Source: Clostridiales bacterium
GTDB lineage: Bacteria; Bacillota; Clostridia; Saccharofermentanales; Saccharofermentanaceae
Assembly (NCBI GenBank): GCA_017552455.1
Contig: JAFZPX010000057.1
Span: 1-51,699 of the forward strand
Reading direction: 5' to 3'
DNA: 51,699 nt
How positions within the stretch are numbered: position 1 is the first letter of the stretch; each line of letters begins with the position of its first letter. Shown here piece by piece: positions 22,867 through 29,924 of the stretch. The notes beneath the pieces were generated by a model. It was not told the origin of the DNA, searched no databases, and saw only the letters and a list, made by a program, of their open reading frames with translations. The position numbers were made by a program, and so were the translations under genes.

Positions 22867-25263
22867 ATGAGTACAGTAATAGCCTTAGCAGGTAACCCGA
22901 ACAGCGGTAAGACAACTCTGTTCAATGCGTTGACCGGTTCCAACCAGTTCGTAGGTAACTGGCCCGGCGTAACGGTAGAGAAGAAGGAAGGTAAACTTAA
23001 GAAGCACGAAGATGTAACTATCACAGACCTTCCGGGTATCTATTCACTTTCCCCTTATACACTCGAGGAAGTTGTAGCAAGAAACTACCTCATCAACGAG
23101 CGTCCCGATGCTATCCTTAACATCATCGACGGTACTAACCTTGAGCGTAACCTCTATCTGACAACACAGCTGACAGAGCTCGGTATCCCGGTAGTAATCG
23201 CAGTAAACATGATGGATATCGTCGAGAAGAACGGCGACAAGATCAATACTGAAGAACTCTCAAGACAGCTCGGCTGCAAGGTAGTAAACATCTCCGCTTT
23301 GAAGGGCGACAATGTTATCTCAGCTGCAGAGGCTGCCATCGAAGCTGCAAAGAACGGTAAGACCGTTCCGATGCATACATTCTCAGGTCCTGTAGAGCAT
23401 GCAATCGCTCATATTGAGGAAGCTGCAGTTCACGGACTTCCTGAAGAGAGACAGAGGTGGTATGCGATCAAGATCTTCGAGAGAGACGATAAGGTTCTCG
23501 AGCAGCTTAGTATCGATCCTTCCACAATGCAGCACATCGAGCATGACATCGCTGCAGCTGAGAAGGAGCTCGATGACGATGCAGAGAGCATCATCACAAA
23601 CGAGCGTTATATTTACATCGCAGAAGTCATCAAGTCCTGCTACAAGAAGAGAAATGCTGGCGGACTTACAACATCCGATAAGATCGATAAGATCGTAACT
23701 AACAGATGGCTCGGTCTTCCTATCTTCGCAGTAATCATGTTCCTCGTTTACTGGATCGCGATGGTAGGTGTAGGTGCACCTGCAACAGACTTTACAAACG
23801 ACTGCATCTTCGGTGACGGATTCCACCTTTTCGGCATGGACGGCGGTTACGGTGAGATCGCAGAAGAGTATGCGGGTGCATCCGCTATCGTTGACGGTTA
23901 CTATGCATATGTAGAAGAGAACGGCGAGGCTCCTGTAGCTGAGTTCACATATGAAGTAGAAGACGAAGAGACACTCGAGATTACAGAAGAGACAGCAACG
24001 ATTGCTGAGTACGAAGATGCTGCAGCTTTCCTTGATGAGATCGGCGATGAGCCGGATCCTGCTGATTACGGAACATGGGTTCCCGGTATTCCTGCACTTG
24101 TTGAGAGCGGTCTTGATAAGGCTAACACTTCCGACTGGCTCAAGGGTCTTATCCTTGACGGTATCGTAGCCGGCGTAGGTGCGGTTCTTGGCTTCGTTCC
24201 TCAGATGCTCGTACTCTTCCTTATGCTCGCATTCCTCGAGGCTTGCGGTTATATGGCACGTATCGCATTCGTACTTGACCGTATCTTCAGAAAGTTCGGT
24301 CTTTCCGGTAAGTCATTCATTCCTATGCTCGTAGGCGTAGGTTGCGGCGTTCCGGGTATCATGGCTAGCCGCACCATAGAAAATGAGCGCGACAGAAGAA
24401 TGACTATCATGACAACAACATTCATTCCCTGCGGCGCTAAGCTTCCTTTCATCGGAATGGTCGTAGGTGCGATCTTCGACGGCAATGCTTGGATCTCCGC
24501 TTCCGCTTACTTCATCGGTATGGCAGCGATCATCATCTCCGGTATCATGCTTAAGAAGACAAAGATGTTCTCCGGTCAGCCTGCTCCTTTCGTAATGGAG
24601 CTTCCTGCTTACCACATGCCTACACTCGGCAATGTTCTGAGATCCATGTGGGAGCGCGGCTGGTCCTTCATCAAGAAGGCAGGAACTATCATCCTTCTTT
24701 CCACTATCGTTGTATGGTTCACAAGCTTCTTCGGCTTCACTGACGAAGGCTTCCGTATGCTTTCCGATGACGAGCTCGATCTTTCTCTGCTCGCTACTAT
24801 CGGTAACGCTATCGCTTGGATCTTCATTCCTCTGGGTTGGGGTAACTGGCAGGCAACTGTCGCATCCATCACAGGTCTTGTTGCTAAGGAGAATATCGTA
24901 GGTACTATGGGCATCCTCTATGGCGGCGGAGAGCTTACTGCATGGCAGACACTTGCTCAGAACTTCAACGGTGTAACGGGTATGTCATTCCTCGTATTCA
25001 ATCTCCTGTGCGCACCTTGCTTTGCTGCTATCGGTGCCATCAAGCGTGAGATGAATAACGCTAAGTGGACATGGTTCGCGATCGCTTATCAGTGCGGATT
25101 CGCTTATGTGATCTCGCTCATGATCAACCAGTTCGGCGGTCTTATCACAGGTGACGTAAATGTTATCGGTCTGATCTTCGCTGTAGCGGCACTCGGATTC
25201 ATTATCTACATGCTGTTTATCAAGAAGTACAAGGAAGCTGATAAGCTTACTAAGGTTTCTTAA
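22867..25263 (+). CDS. feoB: Ferrous iron transporter FeoB
   Basis: 798 residues. The GTPase occupies about 1-165, with GNPNSGKT (G1), GNWPGVTV, DLPGIYS (G3) and NMMD (G4). The membrane domain begins near 285 and carries the Gate motifs GVGCGVPGIMASRTI and FIPCGAKLPFIGMV. Between the first membrane helix and the next conserved part there is an unusual acidic stretch, about residues 307-408, far longer than the usual loop, with segments such as YEVEDEETLEITEETATIAE. It should lie outside the cell. Third gene of the repressor-controlled rightward operon and co-transcribed with a Cys-rich partner. Confidence 0.95.
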   Translation: MSTVIALAGNPNSGKTTLFNALTGSNQFVGNWPGVTVEKKEGKLKKHEDVTITDLPGIYSLSPYTLEEVVARNYLINERPDAILNIIDGTNLERNLYLTTQLTELGIPVVIAVNMMDIVEKNGDKINTEELSRQLGCKVVNISALKGDNVISAAEAAIEAAKNGKTVPMHTFSGPVEHAIAHIEEAAVHGLPEERQRWYAIKIFERDDKVLEQLSIDPSTMQHIEHDIAAAEKELDDDAESIITNERYIYIAEVIKSCYKKRNAGGLTTSDKIDKIVTNRWLGLPIFAVIMFLVYWIAMVGVGAPATDFTNDCIFGDGFHLFGMDGGYGEIAEEYAGASAIVDGYYAYVEENGEAPVAEFTYEVEDEETLEITEETATIAEYEDAAAFLDEIGDEPDPADYGTWVPGIPALVESGLDKANTSDWLKGLILDGIVAGVGAVLGFVPQMLVLFLMLAFLEACGYMARIAFVLDRIFRKFGLSGKSFIPMLVGVGCGVPGIMASRTIENERDRRMTIMTTTFIPCGAKLPFIGMVVGAIFDGNAWISASAYFIGMAAIIISGIMLKKTKMFSGQPAPFVMELPAYHMPTLGNVLRSMWERGWSFIKKAGTIILLSTIVVWFTSFFGFTDEGFRMLSDDELDLSLLATIGNAIAWIFIPLGWGNWQATVASITGLVAKENIVGTMGILYGGGELTAWQTLAQNFNGVTGMSFLVFNLLCAPCFAAIGAIKREMNNAKWTWFAIAYQCGFAYVISLMINQFGGLITGDVNVIGLIFAVAALGFIIYMLFIKKYKEADKLTKVS

Positions 25264-25281
25264 ATCACAGGTTTTACTACT

Positions 25282-25482
25282 ATGGTGCAGTGGCTGGCAG
25301 ACAATCTCGGCAACCTAATAATCTCTCTTGTTCTCATAGCCGTTGTCGCAGGGATCATACGAGGTATAATCAAAGACAAGCGTCAGGGGAAATCGTCCTG
25401 CGGCTGTAACTGCGGTCACTGTGCCATGGCCGGTACCTGTCACTATAAAGCTGGTAAAAATGGATCAACAAAAACAAATTAG
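25282..25482 (+). CDS. FeoB-associated Cys-rich membrane protein
   Basis: 66 residues. An N-terminal helix (about 10-30, NLIISLVLIAVVAGIIRGII) is followed by a basic linker and a cysteine cluster (CGCNCGHCAMAGTC). It begins 18 bases after feoB and is the counterpart of the protein at 19327. The longer N-terminus and different Cys spacing show that the two are not recent duplicates. Confidence 0.88.
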   Translation: MVQWLADNLGNLIISLVLIAVVAGIIRGIIKDKRQGKSSCGCNCGHCAMAGTCHYKAGKNGSTKTN

Positions 25483-25538
25483 AAAATGGCTTATATCTGA
25501 ATTAGGTATGTCTTCTTCTGCAAGTCCTGATAAGGAAA

Positions 25539-25571
25539 ATAGTGAAAAAATAGTGAAAAAATAGTGAAAAA
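25539..25571 (+). repeat. 11-bp tandem repeat, three copies
   Basis: ATAGTGAAAAA repeated three times without error, between the FeoB-associated gene and the Fic gene. Eleven is not a multiple of three, so copy changes shift any reading frame. A short frame from the ATG at 25460 runs into the repeat and stops at 25562. With one or four copies it would instead read through to a TGA that overlaps the Fic start codon (ATGA at 25613). Confidence 0.85.
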
Positions 25572-25612
25572 ACAGAGCGCGGAGATTATAATATAGATGA
25601 GGGAAATCTATT

Positions 25613-26710
25613 ATGATCAGAAGCGTTCTTACTAATGAAATCGTAAAATATATCACTGATATCGATAAGAACAGATATCAGGTCTCGTCAGTAAAACTAT
25701 CAAGATCTGTGGCTAATAAGCTGCGCAAGAATTCGAAGAAGAAGAGCTCTTATGCTTCTAATAAGATCGAAGGCAACCCCTTGTCGGAGCAGCAGGTCGA
25801 TGAAGTAATCGAGCGCGACGAGCATAAGCATTTCCTTAAGCCTGAGCAGGAAGTGCGTAATTACTTTCTTGCACTTGAGTATCTGGAAGAAAAAGCGAAA
25901 TCAAAAGAGAAACTCTCAAAGAAACTGATACTCGCTGTACAGAAGCTTGTCGAAAAGGGGGCATCAAAAGAAAAGATAGGACTCAGAGGTCCTATGCCGC
26001 CAGGTGTTCTGTTTGCTGTTTATGATTCACAGACTGGCAATCCGGAATATATACCGCCTGAGTATAGTGATATCCCCGGTCTTCTTGACGAATTGATCGA
26101 GTATGTAAATACTACTGACGATCATCCGCTGCTCGTTGCCGCTATTGTTCATTATCAATTAGTAACGATACATCCTTTCGAAGACGGTAACGGAAGAACC
26201 GCGAGACTTATATCCGGATACATACTTGATATAAATGGCTATGGCTTTAACGGTATCGGATCTTTGGAAGAGTATTTCGCGTATGATATCAACGAATACT
26301 ACAACTCGATCCAGATGGGATTGCCGGTTCTTTATTATTCGGGAAGAAATGATCCGCCTCATCCTGAGATATGGATCAATTATTTCCTGCGTATGGTTCT
26401 TCTGTATTCCGGCAGAGTGTGCGAATTATCGGAAAGCTCGAATGGAGAAGATATCGAAGGTAGTATCTCTTATCTTAAAACGAAAGAGAGGGAGTTGCTG
26501 CTTCATCTGATCAACAAACATAAAATAGAGTTTACGCCGATCGAGATAAGCCGTGAGACAGGCATTTCCAACAGGACTCTTATTAACAGGCTGTCTGTCC
26601 TCGCCAAAAGCGGCTTCGTAGAGCCGATATTGGTAAATCAGAGAGTAAGATCTTACAAACTCAGTGAGTTTGCTTTAGATAACGTGTCTGCCATCAAAAA
26701 GTTGATTTGA
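25613..26710 (+). CDS. Fic-domain protein (predicted AMP transferase)
   Basis: 365 residues; GAGGGAA is the ribosome site. The Fic core carries the full active motif H187-PFEDGNGRTAR (HPFx(D/E)GNGRxxR), so it should transfer AMP from ATP to a protein hydroxyl. Residues 49-54 (SNKIEG) match the inhibitory helix motif (S/T)xxxE(G/N), with E53 the blocking Glu; being N-terminal to the Fic core, this is a class II, self-inhibited Fic. A C-terminal winged helix (about 300-350, FTPIEISRETGISNRTLINR) suggests DNA or partner binding. Such proteins often serve in stress control or as toxins. It sits between FeoB genes and decayed genes, so it was probably inserted there. Confidence 0.93.
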   Translation: MIRSVLTNEIVKYITDIDKNRYQVSSVKLSRSVANKLRKNSKKKSSYASNKIEGNPLSEQQVDEVIERDEHKHFLKPEQEVRNYFLALEYLEEKAKSKEKLSKKLILAVQKLVEKGASKEKIGLRGPMPPGVLFAVYDSQTGNPEYIPPEYSDIPGLLDELIEYVNTTDDHPLLVAAIVHYQLVTIHPFEDGNGRTARLISGYILDINGYGFNGIGSLEEYFAYDINEYYNSIQMGLPVLYYSGRNDPPHPEIWINYFLRMVLLYSGRVCELSESSNGEDIEGSISYLKTKERELLLHLINKHKIEFTPIEISRETGISNRTLINRLSVLAKSGFVEPILVNQRVRSYKLSEFALDNVSAIKKLI

Positions 26711-27085
26711 AGCAAGAACGATATCGTTATCTACATTATTCTGGCTATCGTTATCGGCGGTGCCATTTGGGGCACCGTAAGAAGGATAAGACACGGCTCT
26801 TCCTGCTGCGGTGAGCATGATCCTGCGCCTAAGAAAGTTAAGGTCTCCGATACCAACAAAAGTCACTACTACTACATATATGAATTAAGCATCGACGGCA
26901 TGCACTGCGCGAACTGCGCAAGGCGCATCGAGAATGCATTTAACAGGAACGACGGATTATGGGCACGCGCCGATATAAGTCAGAAGCGTGTTGAGTTAAG
27001 AAGCAAGCGGGAATTATCGGAAGATCAGTGCAGATCGATAGTTACCGAAGCAGGATACACATTAATCAATATGAGGAGGCTTTAA
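26711..27085 (+). pseudogene. Heavy-metal-associated (HMA) membrane protein lacking a start codon
   Basis: The frame directly following the Fic TGA, and in phase with it, encodes one membrane helix (DIVIYIILAIVIGGAIWGTV), a CC-containing basic linker and an HMA domain with the metal site GMHCANC (26897-26917). It closes with VTEAGYTLINM. This matches a clostridial family of about 115 residues in full except for the initiating Met: no ATG, GTG or TTG lies between the Fic stop and the helix. The ATG at 26900 inside the metal motif is not a sensible start. The gene seems to have lost its first codons when the Fic gene arrived; stop-codon readthrough would give a Fic-HMA fusion. Confidence 0.7.
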
Positions 27086-27186
27086 TGAAGAAGCTGGCAC
27101 AAATGAAGCAGGGGCAGACCGGCGTCGTTACTGCGATCAATGGTGATGCCCGTTACATGAGCAGGATCACCTCGATTATGTCATGA
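27085..27186 (+). pseudogene. 5' fragment of a FeoA-like gene
   Basis: A good ribosome site, GAGGAGG, precedes an ATG that overlaps the stop of the HMA frame (TAATG). The 33 residues (MKKLAQMKQGQTGVVTAI, then NGDARYMSRITSI) match the beginning of a FeoA-like SH3 protein and then stop at TGA 27184-27186 where some 40 further residues are expected. The rest has been replaced by the 3' end of another gene in a different frame. Confidence 0.6.
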
Positions 27187-27284
27187 GCGACATGGGGGGC
27201 GCGTCAACGTTCGTGCGCGAATATACACTCGCATCCGGCGGCCCTTACTGCGACTGCGGATACAAAAAGAGATCTAAAGTCTGA
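27147..27284 (+). pseudogene. 3' remnant resembling L-2-amino-thiazoline-4-carboxylate hydrolase
   Basis: The third frame is open from 27147 to TGA 27282-27284 and reads HLDYVMSDMGGASTFVREYT, followed by LASGGPYCDCGYKK. I recognise this as the C-terminal end of proteins annotated as L-2-amino-thiazoline-4-carboxylic acid hydrolase; the assignment rests on the SGGPYCDCGY ending. There is no start, and it overlaps the FeoA fragment out of frame. It marks a deletion junction between two former genes. Confidence 0.5.
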
Positions 27285-28175
27285 TCATATACCTATGCTG
27301 GAGCCGTGTACGCCGCCGTGAAGGACTCCGTAGACGAAGAAAGCGCCGATAAGAAGAAATACCGCGATTAAGACAATAGAGCCAATAGTTCCTTTTGAAG
27401 ACGGATTCATTATCGATCCCGGGTTGTCCTTGTTGACGCGGATGGTAACGGGGCCTCTTGCAATCTTCGAATCAATACCGGCAGCGAGCGTATCATAGAA
27501 GGCGATCATCTGCTGACCGTCGATCATGTATTTGAAGACGGGTGAGTGATGCCAATGGATATGTGTGTGGTTATCGTTGTCAGTGGATTCAGTTCTTTTT
27601 CTTACATAGCCGATGCACTCAGCATCAACTTCTCTGGTGTATATTCTGATGCCTCTGGTAAGAAACATACCGAGGTCTACTGCTCTATAAACAGCCATAA
27701 CGAGTAAGAAGATGCCTGCCATAAAGTATGAGCACTCCCAGTCAGTAGTGAAAGGGAGGTTGAACCACATAACGAGGATCGCGACAGCCTCGGAAATAAG
27801 AATGATGCCCAATACAGTTTCAGCCAGCTTGTCTTTTAAGTAGTTATACTTATCATACGACTTGCTGCTTGTTAACTTAACGAATCCGATATAGCCGCAC
27901 AGGAAAGCAGCGCCTGTGTGAAAGATAATGTGTTTTCCGCACGGGAGGACGAACATAAGGGCACCTGCGATTATGAGTGAGATGATAAGACCCAAAGCTC
28001 CGATTCCGAATTCTTTAAGGTTATTTACGAGGACAACAGGCTTGCCGTTGTTTGCTTCGCGAACCTGCTCACTGCGTCTTAACATATACTCGCGGGTGAA
28101 GTCGGAATTATAACGCCCAACCTCCTGATTCTCACTGTAGACCAGATCACAATGCTGTACTTTATCGTAGATCAT
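27285..28175 (-). CDS. Hypothetical membrane protein, DUF3592-like external part
   Basis: 296 residues with GGGAGAG before the ATG. The N-terminal 65 residues are soluble; then come helices near 55-77, 82-98, 118-140 and 143-166, a loop with GYVRKRTESTDNDNHTHIHW, and a final helix near 265-285. The HTHIHWHH histidine cluster followed by SPVFKYMIDGQ and VTIRVNKDNPGSIM resembles DUF3592 beta domains. The stop is directly adjacent to that of the remnant on the other strand. It is followed by a lipoprotein gene upstream on the same strand with 14 bases between, so the two are co-transcribed. Function unknown. Confidence 0.7.
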   Translation of the reverse strand: MIYDKVQHCDLVYSENQEVGRYNSDFTREYMLRRSEQVREANNGKPVVLVNNLKEFGIGALGLIISLIIAGALMFVLPCGKHIIFHTGAAFLCGYIGFVKLTSSKSYDKYNYLKDKLAETVLGIILISEAVAILVMWFNLPFTTDWECSYFMAGIFLLVMAVYRAVDLGMFLTRGIRIYTREVDAECIGYVRKRTESTDNDNHTHIHWHHSPVFKYMIDGQQMIAFYDTLAAGIDSKIARGPVTIRVNKDNPGSIMNPSSKGTIGSIVLIAVFLLIGAFFVYGVLHGGVHGSSIGI

Positions 28176-28189
28176 ATATCTCTCCCTTA

Positions 28190-28750
28190 TCAGTCAAAAT
28201 GGAAAGTAACTGTTGTGTTATCCACATCTTCGTATATGTAATTTTCCTGAGCATAGTCCTCATCTTCGACCGTTAATTCGAACAGCACCTGCTCATAGTC
28301 GCCCAATATGTACCACTGATAGATATGAGTATCTTCTGTCTGAATCTCAAACGAAGCGAATCCGGTGTCATTGATTCCGCCCATGCCTGTCATTGTAACC
28401 GCATCTTCTCCATATTCCTCCGTGAGGATGGGATACTCGATGTTGGCGAACGAGTAGCCTTCTTCATGCGAATACTCATTAGTCTCGTGAGTTACTGTCA
28501 CGCTGTAAGGTCGGTCAGGATTGTCGAGATCTGTCTTAAGACAGTAAGAATGAGTGTGCGAATGACCCGATCCGATCTCTGTCCAACCGGGTGAGAAGTA
28601 ATAGTGTCCGAAGGCCTCGCGGCATATCAGCGGCGTTTCAGCTATCCTGCTCTCCTCGGCATTAAGATAACGCTCTCTCGCACGGCAAGCCGTAAAGCTT
28701 AACGCCAATGCCAGTACCATCAGTACGGTGATTACTTTCTTTATATTCAT
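28190..28750 (-). CDS. Lipoprotein of unknown function
   Basis: About 186 residues from the ATG at 28750 (GGGATGG eight bases upstream); the ATG at 28762 would put extra residues before the Lys pair. The signal peptide ends with LSFTAC. The mature part is acidic, with SHTHSYCLKTDL and NTTVTFHFD at the end, and looks like a single compact beta domain. It is the first gene of a two-gene unit with the membrane protein at 27285. Confidence 0.72.
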   Translation of the reverse strand: MNIKKVITVLMVLALALSFTACRARERYLNAEESRIAETPLICREAFGHYYFSPGWTEIGSGHSHTHSYCLKTDLDNPDRPYSVTVTHETNEYSHEEGYSFANIEYPILTEEYGEDAVTMTGMGGINDTGFASFEIQTEDTHIYQWYILGDYEQVLFELTVEDEDYAQENYIYEDVDNTTVTFHFD

Positions 28751-28834
28751 AACAGAATCCATCCCAATCTCAGATTAGTTAGAGTATAACAGCATAAGCG
28801 CGGCGGATGATTTAAGATTTGTTTAATCGTGCAA

Positions 28835-28850
28835 GTTAGATAAGACTAAC
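28835..28850. promoter_or_regulatory. DtxR-like operator upstream of the ZIP gene
   Basis: GTTAGATAAGACTAAC: the same 6-4-6 layout and GTTAG half-site as the three boxes at 22301-22379, with five of six arm bases paired. A TATAAT follows at 28859-28864, so binding would block this promoter too. Confidence 0.65.
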
Positions 28851-28882
28851 TGCGGTGTTATAATCATTTTGGGGAGACGAAA

Positions 28883-29662
28883 ATGGATTTTGCAGTTATA
28901 CAAGGAATACTCATACCGTTCATAGGCACCTCACTCGGTGCCGCTTGCGTATTCTTTCTTAAGAACGCGATAAGCACTAAGACCGAGAAGGCTCTGCAGG
29001 GCTTCGCTTCAGGCGTTATGGTGTCTGCGTCATTCTTCAGTTTGCTGCTCCCTGCGATCGAGCAAAGTTCCGATATGGGAAGATGGGGATTCGCCCCCGC
29101 AGGTATAGGCTTCATGATCGGAATGCTCTTCCTGCTCGTTCTCGATAAACTCGTTCCGCATACACATATGGATAACAGTGAAGAGGGTATGAGAAGCGGG
29201 CTTAAGAAGACGACCAAACTCATACTCGCAGTTACTATTCACAATATCCCTGAGGGCATGGCAGTAGGCGTTATATATGCAGGCTGGATGTACGGCAACT
29301 CCGGTATTACTCTCGCGGGTGCGATCGCTTTGTCTGCAGGTATCGCGATACAGAATTTCCCTGAGGGTGCGATCGTGTCTATGCCTCTTCGTGCGGAAGG
29401 CATGTCCAAGGGTAAGACGTTCCTGTATGGTGTGCTGTCGGGCGCGGTAGAGCCTGTAGGTGCTCTCGCGGTTATACTCGCAGCAAGTATTTTCGTGCCG
29501 GTAATGCCGTATTTTCTGAGCTTCGCTGCAGGCGCGATGATCTACGTTGTAGTGGAGGAGCTGATCCCGGAGATGGGTGAAGGTGAGCATTCGAACATCG
29601 GAACGATATGTTTCGCGATAGGTTTCACGATAATGATGGCGCTCGACGTGGCGCTGGGGTGA
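28883..29662 (+). CDS. ZIP-family metal transporter
   Basis: 259 residues, GGGGAG ribosome site. Eight membrane helices with the two family signatures: HNIPEGMAVGV in helix IV and QNFPEGAIVSMPL in helix V, whose His, Asn, Pro and Glu residues line the metal path. A short His-containing loop (PHTHMDNSEEG) lies between helices III and IV. GufA/ZupT-type members import Zn2+, Fe2+ or Mn2+. The DtxR-like box in front suggests iron or manganese import is repressed when the metal is plentiful. Confidence 0.93.
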   Translation: MDFAVIQGILIPFIGTSLGAACVFFLKNAISTKTEKALQGFASGVMVSASFFSLLLPAIEQSSDMGRWGFAPAGIGFMIGMLFLLVLDKLVPHTHMDNSEEGMRSGLKKTTKLILAVTIHNIPEGMAVGVIYAGWMYGNSGITLAGAIALSAGIAIQNFPEGAIVSMPLRAEGMSKGKTFLYGVLSGAVEPVGALAVILAASIFVPVMPYFLSFAAGAMIYVVVEELIPEMGEGEHSNIGTICFAIGFTIMMALDVALG

Positions 29663-29668
29663 GTAGCC

Positions 29669-29857
29669 TTAAGTAATCTGCTTTAAGGCGACCACTGCAA
29701 GAGGCAGGTACATGAAGACGAGATTCAAGCGCTGCCACAAGCCTTCGTTGTTGACGGCAGTGACCGCGAATTCTTCCTTATCAAACATTACAAACAGCGC
29801 GAAAAACACCATCGCCGCGAGCAGAGCGTACCAACCAAGTTTAATCAATCTATCCAT
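29669..29857 (-). CDS. Small hypothetical membrane protein
   Basis: 62 residues from the ATG at 29857, with two hydrophobic helices (about 7-25 and 45-58) around a charged loop. The longer form starting at 29920 would begin inside the terminator at 29889-29918 and is rejected. There is no clear Shine-Dalgarno. The stop lies six bases from that of the convergent ZIP gene. No family is recognised. Confidence 0.5.
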   Translation of the reverse strand: MDRLIKLGWYALLAAMVFFALFVMFDKEEFAVTAVNNEGLWQRLNLVFMYLPLAVVALKQIT

Positions 29858-29888
29858 GACATCGATTCTATCAGATGCCGGCAGATAA

Positions 29889-29918
29889 TAAAAAGCCCGG
29901 CAGTTGCAGCCGCCGGGC
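29889..29918 (-). terminator. Intrinsic terminator of the ABC transporter operon
   Basis: Minus strand: GCCCGGC, a 10-base loop, GCCGGGC, then TTTTTATT. It begins seven bases after the permease stop. Confidence 0.9.
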
Positions 29919-29924
29919 AAATTC

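Noticed and set aside
25539..25571. CRISPR-like repeat
   Set aside because: The units are 11 bases and directly joined with no spacers.
29858..29920. Upstream start for the small membrane protein at 29669
   Set aside because: It would begin within the intrinsic terminator of the ABC operon and add a Cys/Pro-rich tail.
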